DNA of 64,000 nt from Heterodera schachtii (lineage: Eukaryota > Nematoda > Chromadorea > Rhabditida > Heteroderidae): contig SIJG01000181.1 in assembly GCA_023374025.1 (NCBI GenBank), positions 124,001-188,000 of the forward strand, read 5' to 3'. Each line of letters begins with the position of its first letter. The first letter of the stretch is position 1. This document shows, in pieces, positions 35,974 to 46,340 of this stretch. The notes below the pieces were generated by a model. It saw only the letters and a program-made list of their open reading frames with translations, made no database searches and was not told the DNA's origin. The position numbers were made by a program, and so were the translations under genes.

Positions 35974-37067
35974 TTCGCGAAGCGACCGAGCCGTACCTTC
36001 CAAGAAAATGTCAAGAAAAAGGAAAGAAAATGCTAAGAAGAAATGCCGGACGGTAAGAAAATGCCAAGAAACATGAAAATACGAGGAAAATGCTAAGAAG
36101 AAATGCTTGACCATAAGAAAATGATGCCTGACTGTAAGAGTAAAAAGCTAAAAATTGTATGCCATAAAAATGCCAAAAGATTGGTCCGAGGCCGCGAAGC
36201 GGCCGAGCCGTACCTTCCAAGAAAATGTCAAGAAAAAGGAAAGAAATTGCTAAGAAGAAATGCCTGACGGTAAGAAAATGCCAAGAAAGATGAAAATACA
36301 AAGAAAATGCTAAGAAAAGCTTGACCATAAGAAACTGCAAAAAGGAGGAAAGGACGAGGAAATTCTAAGAAATGTTATGGAATAAAAAAGGCCAAGAAGC
36401 TAAAAAGATGAGGAAAATGTTAAGAAATGTTGTGCCATAAGAAAATGAATGCCTGACTGTAAGAAAATGCCAAAAAGGTTTTGTGCCATAAAAAATGCCA
36501 AAAGAATGGTCCGAGGCCGCGAAGCGGCCGAGCCGTACTTTCCAAGAAAATGCCAAGAAAAAAGAAAGAAAATGCTAAGAAAATTGCTAAGAAATGCCTG
36601 ACCTAAGAAAATGCCAAATTGAGGAAAGGACGAGAAATTCTAAGTGTGAAGTGTTATGTATTAAAATTGCCAAGAAACAAAAGATGAGGAAATGCTATGA
36701 ATGTTGGACCATAAGAAAATGCCAAGAAACAAGAAAAAAGGAGAATGCTAAAATTGTTTGGCCTAAGAAAATGCCCAGAAACAAGAAAAGATAAGGAGAA
36801 TGCTAAATGTTATGCCATAAAAAAGGCCAAGAGAATGGTCCGAGGCCGCGAAGCGGCCGAGCCGTACCTTCAAAGAAAATGTCAAGAAAAAAAGAAAGAA
36901 AATGCTAAGAAGAAATGCTTGACCATAAAAAATGCCAAAAAGGAGGTAAGGACGATGAAAATGCTAAGAAATGTTATGCAATAAGAAATGCCAAGAAGCT
37001 AAAAATGTTAATAAATGTTGTGCCATAAGAAAATGCCAAGAGAAGGGTGCGAGGCCGCGAAGCGGCC
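35974..37067 (+). repeat. Five-unit array, each opened by a GGCCGC-GAA-GCGGCC hairpin
   Basis: Hairpins at 35974, 36190, 36515, 36844 and 37053, most followed by GAGCCGTAC(C/T)TTCCAAG. Each heads a block of AAGAAAATGCTAAGAA / AAATGCCAAGAA words. Spacing is about 205-335 bp. The GAA loop and GC stem resemble the Helitron's own terminal hairpin (GCGCC-GAA-GGCGC), so these may be internalised copies of a 3' end. All long frames on both strands here come from the repeat. Confidence 0.75.
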
Positions 37068-37118
37068 GAGCCATTTTCGGTTTTATCATTCATAATTTTA
37101 CAACACATCTGTACTTCC

Positions 37119-37154
37119 TAGCGGGGGATGCGCCGAAGGCGCTAACCCCGCTAG
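37119..37154 (+). other. Helitron 3' terminal hairpin
   Basis: TAGCGGGG pairs with CCCCGCTA, enclosing a second stem GCGCC-GAA-GGCGC, and the element ends CTAG at 37154. This is the usual Helitron 3' terminator layout, directly abutting the target T. Confidence 0.9.
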
Positions 37155-37598
37155 TTTTATCAAAAAAAGGGGGAAAGGAAAGCAGGGAATGAATTTTGAG
37201 AATTTTTAAAAAAGAAAAAAAATCGGGAAAAGGTAGCCCAAATAATGGCAAAAATTGAGGAATTCGATGAATTAAATATTATAAAGAAAGTTTAAGCATG
37301 ATTTTGAATGCAGACCATAAAAATACTAATCGGAATAGCTTATGAATTAATTCGTAATCCTATTTTCTGTAGTTCATCGTTTGCAACTATTAGCACACGG
37401 ATAAGCATTCCGGATGCAAAAGGTCGAGATTTAGAATATCAATGAACATTACTTAATTAATATTGGGTTGAAAAAGTTTATCAAAAGAAAAGCTGCAGTT
37501 AGCAATTCAAAAATCAACAATTTCACTAATCATCAAACTCATTTCTGTCATCATCAAACTCGGCTTCATCATCATCATTAAACTCGTCTTCTTCATCA
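37155..37598. other. Flank homologous to 51.09-51.45 kb
   Basis: Continues the pre-insertion sequence shared with 51.09 kb onward. From 37480 it is the 3' flank of the secreted-protein pseudogene (TTATCAA, AATTCAAAAA, AATCATCAAACTC as at 51.47 and 52.0 kb). A (CATCAT)n-like run lies at 37565-37600. Confidence 0.55.
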
Positions 37599-38151
37599 TT
37601 ATTCGACTTCGTCATAGTAGTTGAAGGTTTCCGCTCCAATTTGGAGCAAATCGGCTACTGTAATCCCACCTTTTTTTTAAAAAACTCTCCAAATTTAAAT
37701 CAATAATTAATATAATTAAGCCGAAATTGGGCTAATATGATCGAGGTTAAGACCTTTGAGCGCCGGGGAATTTTAAGGCGGAATGATTTTTTTTTTTTAA
37801 TAAATCTACTAATACGATGTCATTCATCAAAAGCAATTAAATTGCTTGACTATTTAAAAATTAAAAAAATTGACGATTTTTTAATAGAGAGCGGGGGGCG
37901 TTCTTATAACTTTTCTCATAAGGGCTACCATCCTACAAAAGTTCAAATTTCTTTTTCTGTTAAGAACCACAACTTGTTTATCGCCTTCTTGTTTCGTGTT
38001 CCCTGAGAAAATAGGGTGTGACTTTTACATAGAATTGAATATTTGGCACAAAGTATATTTTTGGCTTCGGGTCTTTGGCATTTATGTGTTGCGGGTGAAT
38101 AAGCAGCAGAAGGATGAACGGCACCGCCACAAATAAAAGTTGTAAAGGCAT
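37599..38151 (-). pseudogene. Secreted-protein family member, frameshifted
   Basis: Start codon at 38151; residues 1-25 (MPLQLLFVAVPFILLLL...NA) form the same signal peptide as the 59.5 kb gene, identical even in DNA. The mature part then diverges (KDPKPKIYFVPN). About 18 nt are missing and a one-base shift puts the family motif IF.G.TK.EG.KQVV.L out of frame, with a stop shortly after. The terminal exon homologue at about 37599-37680 still reads VADLLQIGAETFNYYDEVE before a stop, but the AG acceptor is lost. Clearly a dead relative of the 52 and 59 kb genes. Confidence 0.75.
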
Positions 38152-39590
38152 TTCTGTGGGCAATTAAATTTAAAATAATTTTTTAATTTGAGACGCAAAC
38201 TGATTAGAAAATTAAAAGATGGGCTAGCTTGGAATTAAGAGGTATAAATCGTTACAGCTTATCAAAAAGCTTTAATATGCCATAAATTGATTAGCACCAC
38301 GAATGTTTTTTATGCATGCAAATTTTTGTCGTCTGTCCTTTTTATTGTTCTCATTTAATAGAATTATTCATTCGTTTTTCAATTTAAAAAGATTAATATT
38401 TTATGAGCATTTTGATTATACTAACAGAAAAATAAATTTCTTAAGACTTTCTATAAATTGCACTCATTTGCTAAATTTTTCCGGCGTCGCCTGTCGGACA
38501 GCCGGGCAACAGATTTCATAAAATATTTAAAAAAAGAGACCAGACTCGCAAAAAATGGTCTTTTTGGGCAAAAATCAGCTAAAAATCCCCAGCCAAAATT
38601 TTGAAAATTTCTCCCGACGACGCCTATCGGCACCGCTGGCGCCATGTTCGTGATAAGCGACCCAGAAAGTCCTTGCAAACATGCTTTCATGATTTTGAAA
38701 GCAAAAAACATTCTTTGTTCAAAAAAGCTGGGAAACCAACGGCAATATTACCGAAAAATATGTTTTTTAGCAATTAATATTGAGCTCACTCAGACCATGT
38801 AAGTCATTTTTATCATATTTCAAAGAAAAAGCCAGCTCCAGTCCTGGATCTAGGCCTCGAGGATCCTTGATTTTTCCTGGACCTGGAATTTCCTGGATTT
38901 TAGTCCAGAAAATCCAGGTGAATGTCCAACATGGAACCCAAGTAGAGGCTTTTTTCTAAATGTCTAACTCTATGTAAATTTGTAATTGTTGGACTCAGAT
39001 TAATAATTTAAAAGAAGTGAAAGTGAATGAATATGCGCTGCTGGTCCATCGCGGCTCTTAAATAGGCAAAAGCCGAGACATTGTCAACCATCAGCGAATT
39101 AACCCATCCCTAGACAAATTTTTTATGAAAATAATAAAAATAAAAATTTATTTGCACTTTTCCGTTAATGTGCACTTTATCCTATGGCGCCAATTCAATG
39201 CGACTGAGACGGCACATGAGAATGGCACACGGCAAAATTTATTCATATCCAATGTCATAGGATAGCATTAGGAAATATTCTTTCAGTGATTTGGGGTTTT
39301 CAATTGTACATATTTGTGAAATAAAAAAATTATCCTTCCACCAATTCTCAGAGATTTGCACAACCCAAAAATTTAGCAAGTTTTGAAGCAGTATTAGACA
39401 TTTTTGAAAATGAATGAATTAGGGTAGGCGGCGATCGGTTCGAATCGTAGGGTTTGATTTTTGGTTAGGCCGTTTTATGACTCATCCCCCTTTTAGCTAT
39501 TTCCAATTTTCTTTTTAAAAAAAGTCCAGTTATGCCGACCGGGAAATTATTAAAAATTTGCGAATTACTTATTAACAGGATTTTAGACAA

Positions 39591-40208
39591 GTTGACGAAA
39601 TTAGTTGGCGAAATGAATGTTTTTGGGTAGTTGGCGAGGCGACATGAAGTTTGGGTACCAGAAATTTGGGCGCCGGGAAGTTTACTATGATAAAAAAACC
39701 AAATTGCGCTATAACTCTATCCTAAAGTAAGCAAGATGCGCTTAAACACTAAAAAATTTAAATAAGGAAACCTGGCAAAAAAATTTTTAGAAATATCAAA
39801 AGAATTTTAAAAAAAGGAAAAAAACACAATTCTTACAGCTGATTAAACTTAGGATTAGACGAACACTAATTTCTGTTTAAACTTCGACCTGAATAGCCGG
39901 CTAATATGGACCCGAAAATATCAAGACCCGTCTAATTTTATTTAAATTTATAAAATTTTAAGTTTTCAACAGACCGAGTCTTGTAATGATAAAAGAATAC
40001 ATTTGTATGACATTGATCCATAAAAGAATTGTAATGAGTCTAGCAAAATAAGCATGGTTAATGAGTGGATATTCGTTAAAAATCTTTAGGTTCCGAACTT
40101 GATTAAAATTTTCTATTTTTTAAATTAAACAGTTGCATTTTTTTGTATTTAAGAATATATTTTTTAAATCCTTCATCTGGTGCCCAAACTTCCCCCCGCG
40201 GTTGGCGA
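39591..40208. mobile_element. AAGTTTGGG(T/C)(A/G)CCAG inverted-repeat element
   Basis: AAGTTTGGGTACCAG with a second TTTGGGCGCCGGGAAG word near 39650-39690 is mirrored by CTGGTGCCCAAACTTCCC at about 40180. GTTGGCGA words occur beside both. Non-coding; duplicated at 60950-61560 as part of the segmental duplication. Confidence 0.4.
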
Positions 40209-40215
40209 GATGTCA

Positions 40216-40690
40216 TTATTAGGGCTGCCAAAAATATGTACAAAAAATGGTCAAAATATGTACACAAATATGTAAGAAAAATCCCGAAATATGTACAAAA
40301 ACCCCCAAATATGTAATAAAATTTTTAAAATGGTTATTTTTTGGAAAAAAAATTCCTCGTAAACGATGAAATAGGCACAAAATCCCATAAAAATGACCTT
40401 AATATGCTTAGAATCACCTTTTAGTATTTTAAGAATTACTTTTTGGTATTTTTCAGGGGAACACTTTCAAAAAAAAATTCCTCTATTAATTTTCAAAAAT
40501 TCTCAAAAAGATAAAAAATGAAAATTATGTACAAAATTTTGCCGAAATTATGGATTTTTTTTTTGAGGATTTCCGTAAAAAATCCTCCAAAATGTGTAAA
40601 AAATGAAAATTATAAGAAAAAATCCAAAATATGTACCAAATATGTAAGCAAAGCCCGAAATATGTAAAATATATAAAAAAATAAAAGAGA
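40216..40690 (+). mobile_element. AATATGTAC-family hAT-like element, right end truncated
   Basis: Starts TTAGGGCTGCCAAAAATATG, followed by AATATGTACA(A/C)AAA and AATATGTAAGAAAAATCCCG words. It contains the family blocks AAATAGGCACAAAATCCC and AATGACCTTAATATGCTTAG. It breaks off at about 40680 into the 3' flank of the membrane-protein exon. The TAGGG end fits YARNG. Confidence 0.7.
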
Positions 40691-40867
40691 TATTGTAAAA
40701 GAAAAATATATTTTATATAAATTTTCCAATTTCAAAAATGGACATTGTCTTCGATTTTCATTCTGCCGATTCCTCTTCACGGCTTGTCTGTTTCATTCAT
40801 CGGATAATTTACCGAGCTGATCAAAGACCAAGCATCGATTTTTCTTTGACTATTATTGATTAGTTTC

Positions 40868-41035
40868 TTATGCTTCTTCAACTGTTTGTTGCTGTTGTTT
40901 TGTACAGCACTTTTTGCGTGCCTTAAGCCGGCGCAAACACCGATGAAAGGCCATGAACAGCAGAAAAAGGGCAATGCCAAGCAAAATGATAGCCAACAGT
41001 TGGACAATGACGAGGCCAACCGCAAAATGACCCTT
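40868..41035 (-). pseudogene. Orphan second exon of the two-helix membrane protein, copy 1
   Basis: Reads KGHFAVGLVIVQLLAIILLG, then a continuing hydrophobic helix, then HRCLRRLKARKKCC and a glutamine-rich tail ending in a stop, as in the gene at 48479-49413. It is open throughout, with the acceptor-like TTTTTTTTAAG before it. No first exon exists upstream: at about 41450 the sequence passes into transposon DNA. So it is a frame-intact exon without a gene. Confidence 0.6.
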
Positions 41036-41159
41036 CTTAAAAAAAAGAAGGTAAAAACAAATTTAAAAATCAAACGCCCTAAGGCAAACAAAAGGAAACA
41101 TGAAAATTACATTTCGAACTTGGTTACAGCTTCTAGCCACCACACTTTTTCAACACCGT

Positions 41160-41182
41160 CAGGCTCCCCCCCCCCCCCCCCC
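41160..41182. repeat. Poly-C tract beside exon copy 1
   Basis: A C-run of 18 or so bases followed by AAGGGCGGCGGGGGG. The same tract, with different lengths or interrupted by A, flanks every copy (46637, 48779, 55960, 63511), so it is a hypervariable mark of the duplicated unit. Confidence 0.85.
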
Positions 41183-41569
41183 AAGGGCGGCGGGGGGTTA
41201 ACTGAGTCTAAGCAAAATTTAAAAAGCAAATAAATAAATTTTTCACTGTCAACCAATTCCAATAAATTTGCAAGAAATCAATGGCTCTAGTATTATAAAA
41301 AAAAATTTCTAAACGATGAAACACCTGCAAAAATCAGCTTTTTTCGATATTTTCGCATCAAAAATAAATCTAAAACGTGGAATTCTTTGTGCTTATTTTT
41401 CGGTTTTTGTAATAATTTGCTTTTTTATGGTTATTTCCACGGAACGGATTTTTAGGTGCTAAAAATCGCGAAATAGGTACCTAAATATTTGCTAAAAACT
41501 GCCAAAATAGTTGCTAAAAAACTGAAAAACGCCAAAATAGTTACTAAAAAAGTTGCCAAAAATTGGAAA

Positions 41570-42080
41570 AGCATGTCAATAAATATGTACAAAAAATGGT
41601 CAAAATATGTACACAAATATGTAAGAAAAATCCCGAAATATTTACAAAAAACCCCAAATATGTAATAAAATTTTTAAACTGGTTATTTTTTGGAAAAAAA
41701 ATTCCTCGTAAACGATGAAATAGGCACAAAATCCCATAAAAATGACCTTAATATGCTTAGAATCACCTTTTAGTATTTTAAGAATTACTTTTTGGTATTT
41801 TTCAGGGGAACACTTTCAAAATTTTTTTCCTCTATTAATTTTCAAAAATTTTCAAAAATATAAAAAATGAAAATTATGTACAAAATTTTGCTGAAATTAT
41901 GGATTTTTTTTTGAGGATTTCCGTAAAAAATCCTCAAAATGTGTAAAAAAAATGAAAATATATAAGAAAAAAATCCAAAAGATATATCAAATATGTAAGA
42001 AAAGCCCGAAATATGTAAAATATGTATAACACCCCCGAAATATGTAAAAATATGTAAATAAAAGTCCCAACTTTTGTTCG
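41570..42080 (+). mobile_element. AATATGTAC-family element with right end
   Basis: Same left-hand word array as 40216 but complete on the right: ...CCCGAAATATGTAAAAATATG, TAAATAAAAGTCCCAAC. The left starts inside a GTGCTAAAAATCGCGAAATAGG / ATAGTTGCTAAAAA word repeat (41455-41570), itself a decayed element. Confidence 0.65.
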
Positions 42081-42354
42081 CTCGCAAACACAAAAAAGAA
42101 ACGTGGTGCGACTTTTGAGGATTTGCAACTTGGGGACCCGACATATGGTGACCAGACTTTTAGGGACCCGACATTTGGGGATCTCGTAATGTTTGATCCT
42201 TGAGGCTTTGTGTTGTAATTTTTTAATCATTTAGACACAAAAAATATTTCAAGTTTTCAACATGTGCCTTTGGTTTGCTCGATAAATTAAATTAAACATA
42301 GGTTAGGAAATCGGAATTGGTCAAAACAGATGTCAGATTCGTGATCAGTAGGCC

Positions 42355-42800
42355 GGGAATTTTTAGGGGCGAAAAATTTCAATTTAGGGGCCTAAATAGG
42401 GGCGAAAAATCGTGAAATAGAGGCGAAAAATGGTAAAATAGGGGCGAAAATTTAGAAAAATCTGTGATTTTCAACAAAAAAAGTAAAATCGATGTAAATA
42501 ACTTATTTACAATTTTAATTACAAAAGAATTAATTTCATCATTCTGTATAAAAGCAAAAAAATTTTCTTACAGAAAATTCGATTTTTTGGCTTATTTTTT
42601 CATTTTTAAGTCAATTTTTAAAGAGAAATTTTTAATTATTTTTTGTCCAAAAGTATAAAAAACTTTTTCGATCCTTATAGGTGCATTTTTATTGAATTTT
42701 TGGTAAGAAATTTTTCAAAAATGCCGAAATAGGGGCGAAAATAAGTGCGGAAATGCAAAAATAGGGACCAAATATATTTTAGGGGCCAACATCCAAATAA
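42355..42800. mobile_element. TAGGGGCGAAAA-word MITE
   Basis: ATAGGGGCGAAAAT words occur at least five times at the left (42363-42450) and three times at the right (42725-42785), around an A-rich core with no inverse complement of the word. The right terminus reads ATAAGATCCCTAGG. Ends only approximate. Confidence 0.5.
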
Positions 42801-43520
42801 GATCCCTAGGTTCGAATAAGATCGTTAAAACGAAGAATTTTCACGCTAAAAATGTGTTTTTTGTGCTTTTCTCATTGAATTCTCGCCGCAGAAAAAATAA
42901 GTAAAAACCTAAGAATCGCCCACCTCCCACGGTTACCCCACATTTGTGGCCCGACATTTGCGTCCCGGACATTTGCGGCCCATTTCTTACAGGGCCATTT
43001 TCGGACATTTGCGGCACAATTTTTTGTTGAATTTTGCGCCCAAACCAAAATCGGATATTTGCGGCCGAAATTTGCGGTTTCGCCCAATTATTTTTCATTA
43101 TTTACAACACATCAATTAACACCAATTTCTTTATTTTCCAATGATTCCCTCAATGCTTAACGAGCTCACAATTCACCCATTTATGGACCCCTTCTGCAAG
43201 GCGATACTGTAATGTGTTTAAATTAGGGCTGCACGGGTCCGGGTATTTGGGCAAAAATCGGGTCCGGGTATTGCCGGGTCCCGAAAAGCCGGGTCCGAGT
43301 CCAAGATTTTAAACCGGGTATCGGGTCCAACCGGGTCCTGAAAAAAATCCAAAAAATATTTTTTTTTCAAATTAGGTAATTTTTTCTTAAAAATAAAAGC
43401 TTATACTTAGGGGCGGCCATGAATTTTTTTTTTGTAATTCTTAATGCGATTTGTAACGGATTTTGTCCAAAAAATTACTAAATTTTGAGCCAATTTTTTT
43501 ATGAAAAATAAGAATTTCTG

Positions 43521-43548
43521 TCCGGCGGTGCCGAAAGGCTCCGCCGGG
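43521..43548. repeat. GC hairpin module
   Basis: CCGGCGGTGCC, GAAA loop, GGCTCCGCCGG (one mismatch), followed by AGCAGATTTTCAACAAAAA, the inverse of the AAAATCTG lead-in seen beside the other copies. Confidence 0.7.
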
Positions 43549-43892
43549 AAAAATTTGGGAATTTTGGCCATATTTTTAGCAGATTTTCAACAAAAAATTA
43601 GTAGTTTTGTGGACTTTCGGAAAAATTTAGCGAAATTTTTACGAAAATTTGGATGAGGTAGGTTTTGGAGGGGCACCAACAAGGAAAATCGATTATGCAA
43701 AAATACTATTTTTCCTTCAAAATTTATTATTTTAATATTATATCAAAATTATATCAAAATTTTTTAAAAATTTATTTATTAAAGAAGAAAGTAATTTTAT
43801 TTAAAAAATTTTGAGCTTCATTAATGTAATGTAAGCTAACAGTTTGCAACAAAAATCTTTAAAAAATGTTTAAAAAGATAATTTATGAGAAA

Positions 43893-43945
43893 GAATTGAA
43901 CCTGAGAAACAAGGAAAAGAATCCAAAAGATTAACCACTAAGCCA
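43893..43945 (-). other. tRNA-like A and B boxes inside a transposon
   Basis: On the minus strand TGGCTTAGTGG (A-box) precedes GGTTCAATTC (B-box) by about 31 nt. The flanking stems do not form a cloverleaf. Same relative place, near the right end, as in the 62155-63134 element. Confidence 0.6.
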
Positions 43946-44460
43946 CAGGAGCAACAAATGACTCATTTTTAAAATAAATCTTTCTTCCAACTTTGGTCAA
44001 CAATTTGATCCAGACCCCCATTCTTACCAGTGTACTTTTGGACCCGGTTGGACCCGGACCTACCGGGTCGGGTACCGGGTATTGGATTTTCAAAAAACCG
44101 AGTCCGGGTAGTGAAAAAACCGGGTATCCGGGCCTGAGACCCGGTCGGGTACCCGGACCCGTGCAGCCCTAGTTTATTTCAAAGTGCAGTGCTGCAACAT
44201 GTATTGTTAGAGAAAAACATATTTTCTTGTGACGCGATGTGTTCGCACTCTTACATAATTGCCCGTACTAAAGTAGTTTAAGCATTTTTTAAATTGATGC
44301 AGTTCGGCCTTGAGCAAGCCATTGGAAAATAAAAATAATTAGAATAATTAGTGTTTTATTGACTTTCATTATGATTATCGATGATAAAATTTGGGCGAAG
44401 CCGCAAATGTCCGATTTTGGCTTGGGCCGCAAGATTCAACAAAAAATTAGGCCGCAAATG

Positions 44461-44726
44461 ATTTGCACATATCCAAACGACCATCGACGAGTTTTGAAAT
44501 GCTCATCCACGTAATAGTCAAAACAATGGCTGATCAGAGCAATGCCAAGGCCAAGTTGACGCGGTGGAAGCAATTCGAACACTGAAAGCCAACAGTCGGC
44601 GGAGATAAAACTGAAAAATAAGGGGAAATTCAGACAATTTTTGCAATTTTATATACATATTATTCATTTACATTTCTTTTTTGCGATGCCCTTTTTTGAC
44701 GTGGTCCAACCAAAACCAAAGAAAGC
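44461..44726 (-). pseudogene. F-box-like / RFD-type nematode gene, truncated by a transposon
   Basis: Exon A 44726-44672 (...HVKKGHRKKEI), intron 44671-44611 (GTAAATG...TTTTTCAG, 61 nt), exon B 44610-44461 reading FISADCWLSVFELLPPRQLG, then LGIALISHCFDYYVDEHFKT, RRWSFGYVQI. The pattern W..VF.LLPP.QLG..IALIS..FD..VD.HFK.R.W is one I associate with large F-box-like families of plant-parasitic nematodes, which are thought to bind Skp1-type partners; naming it is from memory. The frame stops being gene-like exactly where the CATTTGCGGCC transposon end begins, and no continuation is visible beyond that element. The start codon is not found upstream of exon A, so the 5' end may also be missing. Confidence 0.6.
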
Positions 44727-45110
44727 TGAAAACAGCCAAACTGAAAATGGAAGTGACAAAAGGGCAACAAAATGAACAAAGAAAAAAGTGAGACCAAAAG
44801 AAGCAAATAATTTGAGACAACGAATTCATTGGTGCTTCGGTTTGACTGAAAAAAGAAAAGTATTTTAATGGAAATTAAATTTGATGATCAAAAGCACCTC
44901 AGAATGTGATGGCAGAAGCCATAAAAGAAAAGAAATGGGACGAAGAAAAGAATTTGGGGAAGAAAAACGGAAGACATTGCGGCATGAAAAAAGGGGAAAA
45001 ATGAGGGCGATGAATGAAAGAGGAAGGGAGGAGGAAGGACTTTTATAGTGATGCTTTTTTTTCATTTTCAGACGGTCCATCCATTCCTCTCCAAATCCCT
45101 TCTAATAAAA
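44727..45110. other. Spacer, no gene seen
   Basis: Purine-rich (GAAAAGAAAGAAATGGGA, GAAAAAAGGGG) sequence; the serine-rich minus frame over 44865-45080 is its translation. Confidence 0.4.
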
Positions 45111-45133
45111 GGTGGCCGAACGTTTCGTCACTG
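45111..45133. mobile_element. Solo left end of the TTTCGTCACTG element family
   Basis: GGTGGCCGAACGTTTCGTCACTG differs at only two positions from the left terminus of the 8152-9236 element. The rest of the element is not recognisable here. Confidence 0.6.
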
Positions 45134-45313
45134 AAATAAAATAAAGAATTTTCGAAGGAAAAAAAATTGAGTAACGAGAAATTTTAGGGACGGCAAAATA
45201 TTGAAGTAATGCTTCTTGAACCTAACCCAGTGTTAAGCATTTTGTTAGGCGAATGTTTAAAGATTTGATCGATGGAGGCACATTGTTGCCGATTATTATA
45301 ATGGGAAAAGGCC

Positions 45314-45555
45314 TTAAGAAAAAGTCCCATTATCTGCAACAGAACAATTAGTTACAACTCTGCTGAATTCAAACAACCTGCGAGACAAGACCCATTGAAA
45401 AAAGTTATAAAAAACAATTTTTGAATGCCATATCTTTTTTCTAACTCATCCAATCGGTTAGCATTTGAATAGAAAAGGCTGCTTCTCATCATTAGCTTCA
45501 GAATGACATCAAGATTTTCAAATTTGTTGGCAATTACCAAAAACCTTTGCAGGAA
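45314..45555 (-). pseudogene. BTB C-terminal-like gene fragment
   Basis: Exon 45555-45378 opens after an AG acceptor (GCATTTAG) and reads FLQRFLVIANKFENLDVILK, later NRLDELEKRYGIQKL. A strong CAG|GTTGTTT donor, a 44-nt intron (45377-45334) ending TGTTGCAG, and a short last exon DNGTFS-stop (45333-45314) follow. The FL..L.IANKF...VI...M and LDEL.KRYGI.KL spacing resembles the helical region after the BTB domain of nematode BTB proteins (compare exon 3 at 31997-32095), but identity is weak. Its upstream side is occupied directly by an AATATGTAC element, so the 5' half is missing. Confidence 0.4.
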
Positions 45556-45561
45556 CTAAAT

Positions 45562-45985
45562 GCTAATATATGAAATATGTACAAAACCAACAAATATGTA
45601 CGAAAATATGTAAAAAAAATTTTTTAATGGTTATTTTTTGGAAAAAATTCTTCGTATAAAGTAAAATAGGCACAAAATGCCATAAAAATGACCAAAATAG
45701 GCTTAGCATCACATTTTAATATTTTAAAAATTGATTTTGATATATCATTTTTTGAAAAAAAAAATAGATTTTTTAGGGATACATTTTCAAAAAAATTTTT
45801 AATTTTTCACAAAAAATTTCTATAAAAATTCTCAAAATATGTAAAAAAATGAAAATATGTACGAAAAATTGTGAAATATGTACGAAAAAGTCCAAAATAT
45901 GTACAAAAATATGTACATATGTAATATGTAGAAAAACCCCGAACTATGTAAAAGTATGTAAGTAAAAGTCCTAACTTTTGTTCGC
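45562..45985 (+). mobile_element. AATATGTAC-family element with intact right end
   Basis: GAAATATGTACAAAACC words at the left, the AAAATAGGCACAAAATGCC core, AAATATGTAC arrays and TATGTAAGTAAAAGTCCTAAC at the right, matching the 19366 terminus in reverse. It abuts the acceptor of the BTB-like exon. Confidence 0.65.
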
Positions 45986-46340
45986 AAACACAAAAAAGAA
46001 AGTGTTTTTCCTACTAATAGGAATAAATTTTAAATAAAATAAGAATCTTTGTGAATCTTAATTAATCAATTAGGGATCGCTTTTATTTTCAATGACAAAT
46101 ATTTATAAATAAATGCAGATAAAGCATCTGTTTAATTTAGTCAAAAAATAAATAAAAAGAGATATTGTAAAAGAAAAATATATTTTATATAAATTTTCCA
46201 ATTTCCAAATTTGACATTGTCTTCGATTTTCTTTCTGCCGATTCCTCTTCACGGCTTGTCTGTTTCATTCATCGGATGATTTACTGAGCTGATCAAAGAC
46301 CAATTATCGATTTTTCTTTGACCAATTATTGATTACTTTC

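Larger units (their letters stand above)
34308..37154 (+). mobile_element. Non-autonomous Helitron, 2847 bp
   Basis: Starts TCCTATATAATAAAG (Helitron 5' TC) and ends CCCCGCTAG (3' CTRR), with a hairpin (37119-37153) just inside the end. The insertion is between A (34307) and T (37155). The flanks rejoin as CGCGCCA^TTTTAT, exactly the uninterrupted sequence at about 51.09 and 58.05 kb, and homology to 51.1 kb resumes after 37155 (AATCGG(G)AAAAGGTA..CCCAAA). No Rep or helicase frame. The interior consists of tandem repeats and internal hairpins, so it depends on an autonomous partner elsewhere. Confidence 0.92.
38080..40690. repeat. Segmental duplication unit, copy 1 (partner 59432-62040)
   Basis: About 2.6 kb matching 59432-62040 with only scattered substitutions and small indels. 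It runs from the signal-peptide codons of the secreted gene through its upstream region, a GC hairpin block (38610), CCTGGA-rich DNA (38840-38930), a GTTGGCGA element and an AATATGTAC element. The two copies lie about 21.4 kb apart. Confidence 0.9.
43224..44171. mobile_element. 948-bp CGGGTCC hAT-type element, nested
   Basis: TAGGGCTGCACGGGTCCGGGTA at the left, with its exact inverse at the right (43224-43245 and 44150-44171). Sub-terminal arrays of GGGTCCGGGTA / TACCCGGACCC words. Flanks GTTTAAAT and GTTTATTT agree at 6 of 8 positions, an eroded target duplication. It contains a GC hairpin (43521-43548) and tRNA-like boxes (43893-43945) as in the 62 kb element but has different ends. No transposase. 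Confidence 0.88.
42935..44460. mobile_element. ACATTTGCGGCC element, interrupted by another transposon
   Basis: The left arm (42945-43086) has GGACATTTGCGGC words and TTTTTTGTTGAATTTTGCG...CCAAAATCGGA. The right arm (44390-44460) is the inverse, ending CCGCAAATG. The interior is about 350 bp once the nested element at 43224-44171 is removed. The right end sits inside the F-box-like exon at 44461, cutting that gene after its VQI codons. Confidence 0.75.

Noticed and set aside
35926..37192. Overlapping long frames on both strands (60-109 codons)
   Set aside because: They are translations of the AAGAAAATGCTAAGAA / hairpin repeat inside the Helitron; residues simply repeat (HFL.AFS.L, NAKK).
39425..39460. 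GGTTCGAATCG resembling a tRNA B-box
   Set aside because: No A-box at tRNA distance and no foldable stems; the duplicate at 60785 gives no support either.
40777..41233. 125- and 104-codon frames repeated at 40.8, 46.3 and 63.2 kb
   Set aside because: They overlap, on other frames, the conserved membrane-protein exon and run through a poly-C tract and lysine-rich A tracts. Only the minus frame with the TM helix and basic tail has consistent splice signals.
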